The notes under the pieces are model-generated. The model was not told the origin of the DNA. It made no database searches and was given only the letters and a program-made list of their open reading frames with translations. A stretch of 64,000 nt of DNA from Parietichytrium sp. I65-24A (lineage: Eukaryota > Sar > Bigyra > Thraustochytrida > Thraustochytriidae): contig BLSF01000004.1 in NCBI GenBank assembly GCA_012862575.1, forward strand, positions 496,001 through 560,000, written 5' to 3'. Of this stretch, positions 31,052 through 41,844 are shown one piece after another (within the stretch, counting starts at the first letter, position 1; each line of letters starts with the position of its first letter). The translations under genes and the position numbers were made by a program.

Positions 31052-31533
31052 CTTGCCTCCTCGACCTGCCGCCGTACTCAGCCGCGGTGAGCACCTATCT
31101 TCCCGACACTGCGAGACCGCTGGAGGCTACCTACACCTACACCTACACCTCCGGCGAGAGAAGCCACACGTCGGAAGGTGTGAAGCCGCGAGATTATGCG
31201 AGATTGCTGGCGGAATGGATGGTACTCGCGGGGGGTGCGAGGGGGTCTCTGCCAAAAGTGAGGACTCTGTCCGCGGACACTCTGTGGCCGTCTCACTGTC
31301 CTCGGACGTTCCCTGGTGGTCTGCGTTGCTAGGCTAGAGAGAACGTTATCAAGTATTGAGTAGGTGGAAAAAAAAACATCTGGTAGCCATTTTATACTAC
31401 TAAATTTACAAGGGAGCTTTCGCGGGGAAGATGACTGACGGCCAAAATCACAAAGAAGAAACGGGAAATCCACGAGAGATGCGATGTATCTCAGTGTTCG
31501 CCCATCCCCGATCCGCCTTCTGCGATCGCTCAA
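31052..31533. other. Intergenic region between co-oriented MED17 and TSUP genes
   Basis: About 480 bases upstream of MED17. Includes a short CACCTA repeat (31129-31149). No further gene. Confidence 0.5.
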
Positions 31534-32948
31534 TCAGTCAGTCTTGGCCTGGCTGCGAAGTGGCGGCATGCATAGGAGTGATTTGAAATGAGGAATATCC
31601 TCGCTGCTTGTAGCTGCCAGCTTGACGACACTCAGAAGACTGGCAAGGAACATGACCATGCCGATTGCCAATATTATAAGGGATGGACGACGACCGATGC
31701 GACTCTTGACCAGCTGATTACCGAGCAAGCCGCCCAAAGCACCGTACACGAGCATCACCAGGGACAGCGAGAGCGGAAACATGTCCAGAAGGTAGTATTG
31801 TATCACGCTGCAAGTTGAGGTGAATATGATCATAAACGAGCTCGTAAGTCGAACAATTGCGGGATGGTACTCCAAGAGCTCGAGAAGAAGTGGTCCCTTC
31901 ACCATCCCTCCACCGATTCCGATGAACCCAGCAAGGAACCCGGCCAAGGCACATATTACTGGCATCCATGCAAATTTATCTGACGCGACCCAATGCTCCT
32001 CATGGCTGTGGACTTGTACTTGTTGTGCCACGTACAAGGTTCCGATGGTGCCTAGAGCGGCAGTTACAAGGCTTATCAGCCATATTGGGAGCTGCAAGAT
32101 TTGGAGGATTACAAGTGCTATCCCAGTGGCAATCATTGGAACCGAAAGGATTACATTCTCTGCACATTTGGATGAACTTGAAACTTGGTGGTTGTAGGAC
32201 TCGCCTAAGAAATAGTCACTTTCGCCCTCGTCATCCCAATCTTCTCCCTCGCGGTCTCGCGGACTTTTGCCATCGAGTTGTTGGTCCTCTTTGGACAAAG
32301 GCGAGCTCGTTTTCTCTGCTCGAGCCTCGTGGGCTTCAATTTCGGAAAACATGTCCAGTGTCTCCCGCTTGTACCTTTCTATGCCTTTGGAAGTGGTGCG
32401 CACAGCCAGTGCAAGAAGGATAAGAACCACCAGAGCAGTAAGTGCGTGCTCAGAAAGGAGCTCATTCATCCACACACCAAGCACCGTGCCAGATATGGTG
32501 AGCGGCTCCAAAAACGCAATAGCCTTGAATTTGTACGCTGTCGCGCGGGGGTTCTGTGGGTCCCTCGCATCCCAGTTGAGCGAGCACAGCACCACTGTGG
32601 ACCCAAGCGCTACACACGACGAGAGTCCAACGCTCACCTTGGTGGGCAATCCAATCGTCAGTGAGATCAGCGGCACGAATAGGCCGCCGCCGCCAATGCC
32701 CGCTGTTGACGCCAGCCTATCGCAACGCACAAACAGTCAAACATCCCGTCAGCTTCCTTGCAATGAATGATCTGAACACGAGGTTACCGGCACGCCGCCT
32801 CTCCAAGATGTCTTTCTCGGCGTCCGTGACGCACGCACCGCAGAAGCGCAGAAGCGCTCGAGCGCCAAAGCAGAAAAACTTACGCGCACGCGCCTAGAAT
32901 AAGCACACTCGCCACGGCCCACTCCTCCGCGCCCATCAGGCACTCCAT
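31534..32948 (-). CDS. TauE/SafE (TSUP) family membrane transporter, two exons
   Basis: Exon 1 is 32948-32884 (MECLMGAEEWAVASVLILGA), donor GTAAGT; the intron 32883-32717 is 167 bases with branch-like CTGAC and acceptor ATAG; exon 2 is 32716-31534. The phase-2 join gives 415 residues. The junction restores the TSUP signature (ALASTAGIGGGGLFVPLI), which recurs in the second half as LAGFIGIGGGMVKGPLL, the two inverted pseudo-repeats of the family. About eight to nine membrane spans; a hydrophilic acidic loop (about residues 145-205) sits between the halves. TSUP proteins move sulfite, sulfonates or other organosulfur anions. Substrate and membrane are unknown. The intron carries a 28-bp sequence repeated at 37938. 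Confidence 0.88.
32768..32795. repeat. 28-bp dispersed repeat, copy 1 (inside TSUP intron)
   Basis: Identical over 28 bases to 37938-37965, both starting TGATCTGAACACGAGG, with partial similarity continuing into a CTCTCC block. Such a match is not expected by chance in 64 kb, so this is a dispersed repeat. Confidence 0.85.
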
Positions 32949-33284
32949 GCCTTTCGCCTTTGCTTCTGGCCGCTCCTCCCCGGATACCGGATACCGATAC
33001 CAGATACTGCGCCCAGTCCCCTCTCCCTCTCGCTAACCCACGCCTCCCCGTCGCCCGTGGCTCCTGTCTCTTGTCCCTTGTCCCTTGTCTCTTGTCTCTT
33101 GTCCCTGCTCTTCGAGTCGCCTATCGCCCGACCGTCTGGGTAGCTGTGCACTTTCTTCAAGTTGGCTCGAGAAAGGTGCAATTGTGCATAAGTGTACTCG
33201 AGTTCAGGTACTGAGTACCGAGTACGCGTGCAGGTGTGCAGGTGTGCAGGTGTGTACGTAGGAGTGGTCCGCGGTGGGTGTGCT
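32949..33284. other. Short divergent promoter region with heptamer repeat
   Basis: Separates TSUP (minus) from VMA12 (plus). It holds a CTTGTCY heptamer tandem (33062-33107), a GTAC cluster (33208-33226) and a GCAGGTGT tandem (33229-33252). Confidence 0.6.
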
Positions 33285-34126
33285 ATGGCGGCAGTGAGGG
33301 TGGCAAACGCAGCGCTAGTGCGTGAGCTGCGCGAACTGGAAGGTGGTCATGCGGCGCTCAAGGTGAGTTGGTTAGCGGGCAAGGGTCGCAGTGCGTACTG
33401 CGTAGGTTTGGTGCGGAGTGGGTTGGACATGGAGTACTCGGACGAGGGACTGATGGAGTTTGGGGGCGAATGAGGCGGACAGGGCTGCGCGGAGTCCGGA
33501 AGGATGACGCTGGAACAAGTGCGCGAGCTGATTAAAGTTCGCCGGAAAGATGCGCCCGAGTTGTCGGGTATGCTTGGCGGGGTGGAGTTTCCCGAGTGGT
33601 TTGAAGAGCGAGTGCGCGAGGACCCGGAAATGACCAAGCGCCGCGAATGGCTCATGGCGAGGCAGGCAGCGAGGGAATATCAGAAGCAGACCGCAAATCT
33701 GGGCAAGTTTGTTGGGCCAAGGGCGTCGGTGGGGAACTCGGTGGGAGAAGTGCGATCTGTAATGAAAGAGCTGTCAGTTGGCTTCTCGATGATTCTCCTT
33801 TGTGCGGGCGTCTTTTTTGCGCTCAAAATGCTGGCGGACTCATCTGGGCGGCCACCTTCTGTAGTGAGTTGCAGGAAGAAGACTTTTTCGCATGGCTTTG
33901 TCGACGTTACTGACTTACTTTGGGTTTGTCTGCACAGGGGCTTATTTGGGGGCTACTTGGGGCAATGGCCATGCTGCTGATAGAGATGGTTCTTTTCGTC
34001 ATCAGATCGACTCGAGACGAGCGCCGCGATAGGATGTACAAGTCCTTCATGGAGACACAGCAAACGCATAACATCAGCGCCTTTCCATTCCAGCCACGGC
34101 AGAACGAACGAACGAAGACCGATTGA
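33285..34126 (+). CDS. VMA12: V-ATPase assembly factor, VMA12/TMEM199 family, three exons
   Basis: Exons 33285-33362, 33483-33863 and 33938-34126 give 215 residues. Both donors are GTGAGT and both introns are phase 0. Intron 2 (74 bases) has a clear CTGAC branch site and CACAG acceptor; the acceptor of intron 1 is less certain (33482 chosen; 33494 also keeps frame). The core matches Vma12/TMEM199: EDPEMTKRREWLMARQAARE, a GEVRSVMKELSVGFSM helix, two membrane spans separated by a short loop, and a charged C-terminal tail (RSTRDERRDRMYKSF). In yeast Vma12 with Vma22 holds Vph1 in the ER during assembly of the V-ATPase Vo sector. The two-span topology fits the ER. Confidence 0.82.
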
Positions 34127-34546
34127 GCACATCAAATTGCCGTTTCTTAGGCTCACAACACATGCATATTCATTCATTCATTGTCGATGTAAACCTGAAA
34201 TTTGAAATATCGTTTTTGGATTGCATGCCCCCCCACCTTTTAAAACTTAAGAGCTGTTTCTGTCTAGCTAGAGAGCCTCGTGAATCCTCCCAATCCTACT
34301 TTTAAAACCAAAACCGCTAGAGCCTAAAATTCCTTTAAGGTTGAAGGATCCCTAAGATACTCGAATACTTTGTCAAAGTTGTTTATTTGCAGAAGATACG
34401 CAGATGAGCAGGAAGAGACGTAAAGTGGTCCTCGGGCCTCGAGTGAATTATCATCTTGAGAGGATGCCGGGCTAGTCGTCTAATAACCACTGTGGCACTT
34501 TTGTTTCACGAGGTGTCTATCGTAAGGCAACCTCAGCATTCGAAGC
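34127..34546. other. 3' region between convergent genes
   Basis: Downstream DNA of VMA12 (plus) and the Cys-rich surface protein (minus). Nothing else seen. Confidence 0.5.
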
Positions 34547-36649
34547 TCAAGGAGTGTACACAGGATTCACCGCTATCTTCCTCTCGTCGAGACGCGATGT
34601 TATCACACTCTGAGTATCTTGGCGGCGATGATAAATCAGGACTGATGTGACTACCAAAGCACCAAGAACGACCACTCCGATGCCTATGCCAGCTGTGATC
34701 TCAGTTGGATCTTCATAGTTTTCCGCTTCCTCTGCTTCCTCCGCTTGCGTCGTCTCTATGAGAACACATTCGTCGCCCACGAAGTGATATCCAGCCGAGC
34801 ACTGAGTGCACCCACGTGATGGGTCAAACCCAGGAACGCATTCGGTGCAAGAGCGATCAAGAAACCATGTTGATACGTTATCGTAAGAACTGATGCACTC
34901 GGTACAAAGGGTCGCGATGTCAAAGAATTCCTCGCAAACCGAGCACCCATCTTCAAAGTGGGTAGGCAATCCATTATGCGAGGCCAGGCATGTTGTGCAA
35001 CGGCTATTCGGGTCACGGTTGCCTTTGCAAATTGTGCACTCTTCATCTGCAAAGTGGGTAAGCCATCCATCATACTCTTCCAAACAAGTTGTGCATCGGG
35101 AGTTCCATTCGTAGTTGCCTTCGCAAGACATGCAGTCTGAAGAGTAGTGCGTCGCTGTGCCATTGAAAGAAGTGATGCATTCGGTACAGAGTGAGCTTTC
35201 GGTGATATGGTCCCCCGCGCACTCCTCGCATTGCCAATCGTACTTAAAATGAGTTGGCAATCCATTGTGCGAGGCCACTGGCAGGCATTTTGCGCAACGG
35301 CTATTCGGGTCACGGTTGCCTATGCAAATTGTGCACTCTTCATCTGCAAAGTGGGTAGGCAATCCATCATACACTTCCAAACAAGTCATGCAATAAGATT
35401 CATATTCGTAGTTGCCTTCGCAAGACATGCAGTCTGAAGAGAAGTGCGTCGCTTTGCCATTAATAGAGGTGATGCATTTGGTACAGTCTGACCAGAGGGT
35501 AAACGGTCCCTCGCACTCAAAGCAGCTTTCGTCCAGAAAATGAGTTGGCAATCCGTATGAGGAGGACAAGCATGTCGTGCAAAGGGTATCAATGTCAAAG
35601 CCGCCCTTGCAATATGTGCACCCTCCAAAGCGCTCTAGGAAATGGGTAGGTAATCCATTATACGAGCTCAAACAAGTTGTGCAAAGAGACTCCAAGTCGT
35701 AGTTGCCTGTGCAAGACGCACAGTCTGGAGAGAAGTGTGTGTATTTGCCGTTATGGTAAGGGATGCATTCGGTACAAAGTGAGTACTTGTTGTACCCTGG
35801 CTCGCACTCGACGCACTTTTCGTCAAGAAAATGAGTTGTTAATCCCTCGTGCGATGGCAGGCATGCTGTGCAAAGGCTCTCGAGGTCAAAATTGCCGCTA
35901 CACTGAGTGCAATGGCTGTCATAATCGAAATTGGGGTTTATGCACGTGCTGCACTTTTTCCATCTGTCAGTGTCAAAATATGTCTTGCTTCCATCCCAGC
36001 TGCTTAAGCATGTGTTACAAGACAATCCACCAAAACCGAACGGACACGGCTCGCAAGAGGTAAGGTCGGGGAGGCTGGGTTTTTGGCCATCTTCGCATGT
36101 GAAACACTCAGTGTGCTGCGAATCTGTGTAGTGGAAAGGCTCGCAGGATCTGCAACTCCCCCAATCAGCCTCAGATATATAACCTGCCTCGCACCACTTA
36201 CAACTCGCGTCCACACCTGTTTGGAAATCTGGCAATTCCGTAATAACCTTTCCAGGACCACAGAATGCTCGGATGATGTAGAGAGTCAGAGAGAGTGAAC
36301 AGTTAGGACCTGATTCGCATCCGACATGTATCAGAATTTGCCCACTGGTTGGCATGCAGTTAACAAAACCTTTAAAATCGGATTCGCCCCAAACTAATTC
36401 GGATTCGCCCGATTCTAAATGGCAACTATCTGGTATACGAACATAAGGTGAGCCATCTACGCGCTTGTAGTCCACGTTGAAAGTGTGGGTAGAAATCTCT
36501 TCCACCAAGTAAGAACTTGAAATTTCCGCGGGTTGTTCAATCGTCCCTTCGACAGTCAATTTGTTTCCGGACCATTTCTCAGTAAATTCGCCCTGAACAT
36601 CGTGAAGCAGGAGCCCTAAAAGGACACCGAACACGCCTCTCCAAAGCAT
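34547..36649 (-). CDS. Large Cys-rich repeat surface protein with single membrane span and NPxY tail
   Basis: A 700-residue protein. Signal peptide 1-20 (MLWRGVFGVLLGLLLHDVQG); a beta-rich domain to about 130; an ephrin-receptor-like Cys-rich segment (about 130-215); then about a dozen tandem units of 33-38 residues (about 220-630) built as CxxCxGNYDxxSxCTTCL followed by SSYNGLPTHF. DNA of several units is nearly identical, so they arose by recent duplication. An acidic stalk (EEAEEAENYED) leads to a transmembrane helix (about 651-672) and a 26-residue basic tail ending NPVYTP. Inferred: cell-surface adhesion or recognition protein with evenly spaced disulphide modules. No catalytic domain. 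A second NPxY-tailed protein lies at 795. Confidence 0.82.
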   Translation of the reverse strand: MLWRGVFGVLLGLLLHDVQGEFTEKWSGNKLTVEGTIEQPAEISSSYLVEEISTHTFNVDYKRVDGSPYVRIPDSCHLESGESELVWGESDFKGFVNCMPTSGQILIHVGCESGPNCSLSLTLYIIRAFCGPGKVITELPDFQTGVDASCKWCEAGYISEADWGSCRSCEPFHYTDSQHTECFTCEDGQKPSLPDLTSCEPCPFGFGGLSCNTCLSSWDGSKTYFDTDRWKKCSTCINPNFDYDSHCTQCSGNFDLESLCTACLPSHEGLTTHFLDEKCVECEPGYNKYSLCTECIPYHNGKYTHFSPDCASCTGNYDLESLCTTCLSSYNGLPTHFLERFGGCTYCKGGFDIDTLCTTCLSSSYGLPTHFLDESCFECEGPFTLWSDCTKCITSINGKATHFSSDCMSCEGNYEYESYCMTCLEVYDGLPTHFADEECTICIGNRDPNSRCAKCLPVASHNGLPTHFKYDWQCEECAGDHITESSLCTECITSFNGTATHYSSDCMSCEGNYEWNSRCTTCLEEYDGWLTHFADEECTICKGNRDPNSRCTTCLASHNGLPTHFEDGCSVCEEFFDIATLCTECISSYDNVSTWFLDRSCTECVPGFDPSRGCTQCSAGYHFVGDECVLIETTQAEEAEEAENYEDPTEITAGIGIGVVVLGALVVTSVLIYHRRQDTQSVITSRLDERKIAVNPVYTP

Positions 36650-38285
36650 CTTAGCACTTCCGGTCCAAGTCAGCGCCAGCTATCGCTCGCTCTCTGCTGC
36701 CACCCGACGTTTGCCAACGCGCTGGCAGGCGCACTGTCACTCTGCGCGCACCCAAGGTCTCCAGAGCACCGCACCACACCGCACCGCACCGCGCGCTGCT
36801 CAGCACAGTACAACACAACACGGCAATTCTCGATAAGGTACTGACAGTGAGATCGGGTTTTGTGATTGCCAAAGCTTCGCAGATCGCCTTCGACAGAGCA
36901 GTTGCTCAAGCTCAGCTAGCTCAGCTTAGCATCTGAATTGTGAAAGTGTGTGCTGAGTACGAGTGCTAGCAGCATTGTCTGGAAACGAGTGATTTGTGCT
37001 CACAGTGCTCACACTCTGTCAAAGAAACACTAATCCCCATGGAGCTAATAGTACCTAGCGTCGGCACTGGTGCACTGGTCATCACTGGTCACCGAGTTGT
37101 CTTTACCTTCCGCTGGAGTTCCCCCGGCTGTGGCAGCGGTTGCCGCTGTCAGGGCCACTAAGCTTGCTGTTGCCATCTGCTGGAAGGCAGATGACCGTCG
37201 GTAGGTAGTATCATCATGATTGAATTCACGGCACTGACACGAGAATGTTTTTCGCATTTCTCTCAACCGAACCTTGAAAAGGTTATTCAAGTGGAAGGCG
37301 CGCCCTGACACCTGCGCTCTCCGATGCAGCTGCATCTCGTGTATCATTTGAAATGTGTCTATCATTCGTCATGTTCAAGACTTTGCAGTCCCTGATCATC
37401 TGCCTTGAAATTTAGTACTTTCGACATCGACTGCGGTGTTGTTTTTCCGACAGTCAAGGTTCCAGACAGGCCTGGGAAAATGTAGCTTTTCTGGTACTCG
37501 AGTAACATACTGCAATTACTACAGCAACTACAGCAACCGGCACATTTCTCGTTAGGTTTTGGAAGGTATTATGGAGAGTAAAGTACTACTATACTACTCT
37601 TACGTGTTCGTGCACATGTGACTACTTCGCTGTGAACCGTACGTACTGCTAAGTGCACACTATGTACCGTACCTCACGCACGCGAAAGCAACTCGTCCAC
37701 TTCACACTCTGACTATGATGAGTGATGAGTCACGGTGTTGTGAGTACTACCGTGCTTTTGGACCTTTGACTTCGCCAGCAAGCCTAAGACCCGTTTTTCA
37801 CCTGAACTGGAAAAAAAATACAGAAGAATTCAAAAGTTACGCGAGAAAAATTTGGTGACCAATTGCAGTACTCGAGTACCCGAAATGGGAGGAGGTTTCC
37901 ATCAAGAGTGTAGTGCATTTTAACTCGGACACCAAGTTGATCTGAACACGAGGTTACCGGCACGCTGCGCTCTCCGAAAACGGTTGTTGCCAATGGCAAA
38001 GATAAAGATAATTCTTTTTACTTTTTAGATCAATGCATCTTTCAAGGACCAGTACTCGTTGGCAAAGATTTTATGCTTCCAGTCAGACACCACCTCCATA
38101 GCAAATTCTGTTATTCTGCTACTGCTCTCTTGATCAAGATCATTACAAGGACTTCCGAGTTCATTTTACAGCATTCTGCAATAACGGGATGCATGGATAC
38201 ATATCGATACCAGCCCAGCTCGAGCCAGCACAGGGTAATTGACTTCGCGTTCTCTATTGATCGAGAAGCTGAACGAGCTTGGAAT
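36650..38285. other. Intergenic region between co-oriented surface-protein genes
   Basis: 1.6 kb. It contains a partial GTAC palindrome (36837-36852), dense GTAC/TACT motifs near 37570-37660, and the second copy of the 28-bp repeat. A 106-codon minus-strand frame (37365-37045) starts at ATG and includes an Ala/Thr-rich hydrophobic stretch, but nothing supports it as a gene. Confidence 0.4.
37938..37965. repeat. 28-bp dispersed repeat, copy 2 (intergenic)
   Basis: Identical to 32768-32795 in the TSUP intron, in the same orientation on the plus strand, with weaker similarity following it (CTCTCC block). Confidence 0.85.
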
Positions 38286-41240
38286 CTATATCTGATGAGC
38301 GAGATCGAGCTTGGTTTGTTCGTCATCACGCACGGGCTTGAAGAATTTCTTGCCGGCAATGGCCGAAAGTATTCCGACTGCAAGTCCACCAAACACTGCG
38401 CCGACGATGATCCCTGCTGAAACTTTATTCTTGTCACCAGATGAGGGTGTTGGAACAACTTCGTCAGAAGGTGAGCTAGTTGGAACAACTTCGTCAGAAG
38501 GTGAGCTAGTTGGAACAACTTCGTCAGAAGGTGAACTTGTGGGAACAACTTCGTCAGAAGGTGAGCTTGTTGGAGCTCGTGGTGGAAAGGTGAGTTGAAG
38601 AACTTGCCTCTCTGCGACCAGAACAGCGCTCGTGCGGTCTTCGTCTTCGAAAGCCACAATAGAAGATTCCCCAGCCAAAAGCTCAAATGCATTCACGCCT
38701 TTCAGAGCGAGGGCCTTGTTAGCAGGATAGCGTTCCTCCCACATCCGGAGCGAGGTGTCTTGCATGATTGAAACACAGTCACTGTGGTAAGTGCACAAAG
38801 CAGAGTGCACGCTATGTTGCTGCGGTAAGTTCTCGTAACGGCGAATTTTAGTAGAAGGAGTGACGGTTCCATTCTGAAACAAGATGTAGTCTCTCCTGCG
38901 TCCTGAAATGATGGACTTGACCCCGTAAATTGAATGCGTGTACATTGCGTTCCGGGTAGAGAAAATTTTGAGCTCACCTGACTGGGTCAAGACGCGGATT
39001 CCCATCCAATCCTCACCATACCACTCCAGTTCCGTGGTAAGGAACGCATCAGTACTCCGATAGAGTAAGCGCCCATCACAGAACTCTACGAAGTCATCAG
39101 TTACGGACCAAATGCCTTCGAAAACGTTGTGTTGGACAATTTCCATACTCTGCACATCAACTAAAAGCTGATACGCATTACGACAAGTTCCACTTCGCGG
39201 AGCAGTGTAAAACCAAAATTTTCGTGTCTGCTCGTGATCTTGATCTTGATACGAGCACTGAAATTTAACGATGTGTTCGTGTACACCTTCAATATCTGGG
39301 AGTCGTGACACCTGGGGAGGCGACATCCATCCAGAAGAGTAGTCCAAAACATGCACCTGCACAGATCCATCTTCCATTTGATATAGAAAGAACCAAAAGT
39401 CGAAGTCGAATTCGTTTTTCGCACTAATAACGCCAGACGACGGCCGAATCGACGCGGAGCGGTTGCACTCTTCGTCGTCGCCAAAGGCGTCAACACTTCC
39501 ATCTTCAAAGACTAATTGCAAGCATATCCCCCCTAAAAACATAGAGTGAGTGTCTCCGCTTACGACCTTCGAAGCGTAGGTCGGAATTTGAACAAGTGGA
39601 TTATGGGCGCTAATGATCTGAAGCGTCCCGTCCAACATAATCAGCGCCACTTGCTCATCGAGTATGTGCGCCTCTTTGAACCCGTGCACCACGCCGTGGT
39701 ACCCGTTCTTGTTAAAGTATTCGAAAACCATGTCATGCTCATCCAGAAATGCCAGTATCGGCTGCTCAATTACGCGGTTGAAGTTTCTGTTCTCCAATTC
39801 CAGGCTGCTGCGAACGTTTGGCCCAACTGATCGCAGTTGGAATGCGTCGAGAATGCTCCCATCTTCGAACATCATCGCCACAGCACCGTCAGACTCCACG
39901 ATCTGGGACGCGGATGAAACAGGGAGAAGCTCGAGCCACTGGTTGTACCAACTCCCATCCTCGGTCTCAAAGACGTACGGAGGTTGGTCAAAAACTACTC
40001 TGCGGAACGGTGGTCCCACATTAAATCGTATCTCATCAGAAGTAAAGGCATTAGCGACAAGCGTTCCATCCTCCAAAATTGCAAAGTGGCCGTCTCCCCA
40101 GCAGAGGTCAACCACCTTCTCATGCAATCTCACGTCGTCATTTGGTGACTTTTCAATCACAACTCCATCCGTCGTGAGCGCATAAAGAGTAGACAACTGG
40201 AAAAAGAGCTTTTTGAACTTGGTGGGCATTACTTCTCCAGGAAAGTAGCTGGAATTTGTTGAAACCAACACCCCATCCTCTAAGAGAACGACAGCGCCGT
40301 CACTACCATCGGGGAATCTTGCCATAGTGCGGATCTTGCGACCATTCCTTGCAAGCGGAACAGAGACCGGTTCATTCTGACTAGGACTGTGAAAAGTGAC
40401 TGCGTCCTCGCCAGATTTTACAATTGCGCAAGGCATATAGTCAGAGCAAGCAATCGCATCAGGAATTTCGTTTAGCTCCCAAACTTCTTCGTTCTGATAA
40501 AAAAACAGAACGAGGACACGCCCGCTGGAAAGATTGACCAACACGAAGTCGCGGGTCATGGGATATTGACGAGAGTATTCATCCCCGAGCTCAATATCAC
40601 TCACTTGTTCGTCCGAACGGATGGCCTCATTCAACTTCTCGTTCCACACCGCGCTCGTTGAAACGACTTTGGCGTCGTTGGTCAGAATGACGAGTTCTCC
40701 GAAAGCTGTCACAATATCTTTGACGCCGGTCGAGATAGGAAGCGTACCGTCCTTTAGTTGGATCGGCCAAGTTGACAAGGAGCCATCTTCATGGAGGAGG
40801 ACAGCACCATGTGTGGAAAAATATGCGATTTTAACGATGTCGCTTTCATACTTAATGCGTCCATCAAGCTCTGCAGCAAAAGTATTCTGTTTGAGAGTCG
40901 TGTCTGCTAGATCTTTTCGTGTCTCTTCCTCTCGATACATGTATAAGTTCCAGTACCCTTCCACATCCTTGACAGCTTGCAATCTTTCAAAGATCCAATT
41001 TTCCGCAGAAGCGTGCACCATTTTAGTGAAGTTGTTTACTGGAAAGTAGCGCACGCTCTCACTAACCACCACTCCGTTATAGCCCTTTGGCAAGGCGATG
41101 GACCCCGCTCTTCCCTGCGTCGTAGTCTCCACATCTCGAGGCGTCGCAACATCCCGAGGCGCATCCAAAGGCAGACTCAAACCAACTGTGGCATCCACCA
41201 AGGCATACAGCCAAATCAGGGCTGTAGCTATACGCGCCAT
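38286..41240 (-). CDS. RCC1-like propeller surface protein with repetitive stalk and single membrane span
   Basis: A 984-residue protein from the ATG at 41240 (a codon further upstream is TTG). Signal peptide 1-20 (MARIATALIWLYALVDATVG). The ectodomain has many repeats of the form GAVVLLEDGVLVSTN, FAILEDGTLVAN, VALIMLDGTLQI, CLQLVFEDGSVDAFGD and VAMMFEDGSILDAFQ: short beta blades ending in a Gly-turn, as in RCC1/BNR-type propellers. The stalk at residues 892-931 has four exact SSPSDEVVPT units. A Gly/Ala-rich membrane helix (about 942-962) and a 22-residue tail (GKKFFKPVRDDEQ onward) follow. Inferred role: extracellular recognition or adhesion. A decayed inverted copy of part of it lies at 43219-43995. 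Confidence 0.8.
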   Translation of the reverse strand: MARIATALIWLYALVDATVGLSLPLDAPRDVATPRDVETTTQGRAGSIALPKGYNGVVVSESVRYFPVNNFTKMVHASAENWIFERLQAVKDVEGYWNLYMYREEETRKDLADTTLKQNTFAAELDGRIKYESDIVKIAYFSTHGAVLLHEDGSLSTWPIQLKDGTLPISTGVKDIVTAFGELVILTNDAKVVSTSAVWNEKLNEAIRSDEQVSDIELGDEYSRQYPMTRDFVLVNLSSGRVLVLFFYQNEEVWELNEIPDAIACSDYMPCAIVKSGEDAVTFHSPSQNEPVSVPLARNGRKIRTMARFPDGSDGAVVLLEDGVLVSTNSSYFPGEVMPTKFKKLFFQLSTLYALTTDGVVIEKSPNDDVRLHEKVVDLCWGDGHFAILEDGTLVANAFTSDEIRFNVGPPFRRVVFDQPPYVFETEDGSWYNQWLELLPVSSASQIVESDGAVAMMFEDGSILDAFQLRSVGPNVRSSLELENRNFNRVIEQPILAFLDEHDMVFEYFNKNGYHGVVHGFKEAHILDEQVALIMLDGTLQIISAHNPLVQIPTYASKVVSGDTHSMFLGGICLQLVFEDGSVDAFGDDEECNRSASIRPSSGVISAKNEFDFDFWFFLYQMEDGSVQVHVLDYSSGWMSPPQVSRLPDIEGVHEHIVKFQCSYQDQDHEQTRKFWFYTAPRSGTCRNAYQLLVDVQSMEIVQHNVFEGIWSVTDDFVEFCDGRLLYRSTDAFLTTELEWYGEDWMGIRVLTQSGELKIFSTRNAMYTHSIYGVKSIISGRRRDYILFQNGTVTPSTKIRRYENLPQQHSVHSALCTYHSDCVSIMQDTSLRMWEERYPANKALALKGVNAFELLAGESSIVAFEDEDRTSAVLVAERQVLQLTFPPRAPTSSPSDEVVPTSSPSDEVVPTSSPSDEVVPTSSPSDEVVPTPSSGDKNKVSAGIIVGAVFGGLAVGILSAIAGKKFFKPVRDDEQTKLDLAHQI
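38452..38571 (-). repeat. 30-bp minisatellite, four units, encoding SSPSDEVVPT
   Basis: Four tandem 30-bp units in frame within the RCC1-like gene. Units differ by only a few bases, suggesting recent expansion. They lengthen a Ser/Pro/Asp stalk next to the membrane. Confidence 0.92.
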
Positions 41241-41844
41241 TGCCTTTTCCAAAACGTGGTTCTCGGTGTCAGACCTTGCTCTTGTGTTTGTTGTGTTTGT
41301 TGTGTCTGGGTGTTTGCGGTCTGCTCAAGTAAGTTTGGTTTGAATTGACTCCGCGTTTTTCACGGTCTACTTGGAGTCCACCCTTCATTCCGATAGGGTT
41401 TGTTTGTGCTTATAGTGGTGGAATACATAAGAAGCGCTAATACTCACTTTCATGTATTGGGTGCGTAGTACCAGTACTGAGAGAACCAGTACCTCTCGCT
41501 CGCTTGGGAACTGGTTTCCCTGGAGTCTTCTGTCCACTCCGTGTGAAGCGAAGGTTCAAGAAAAGCCTCGTGAGTGAGTAGTACCGGTGACGGACGCTCT
41601 AAATTTTTCTCTGTTTCTCTCGCACTGCTTCGCTCGTTTCACGCGCCAGAACCAGATAGAAGTGGAAATGAAGTCATATCCACGGTAAGTTGCCGACAAA
41701 TATGGTGGTCCGTATTCGCCGCTGGTTTCAAGTTCGGCTTTTCTCCAGTTTCCATCTTCTTCTCCTTCTTCGTCTCCAGCGACGGAGGAGACCTTACCTT
41801 TCCGAAGATGATTCTTGTGGAAAGTTTACAGAAAAAGAATACCA

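Noticed and set aside
37045-37365. 106-codon minus-strand frame with a hydrophobic Ala/Thr stretch
   Set aside because: Begins at ATG but the hydrophobic part lies in the middle, no family is recognised and no splice context supports it as an exon.
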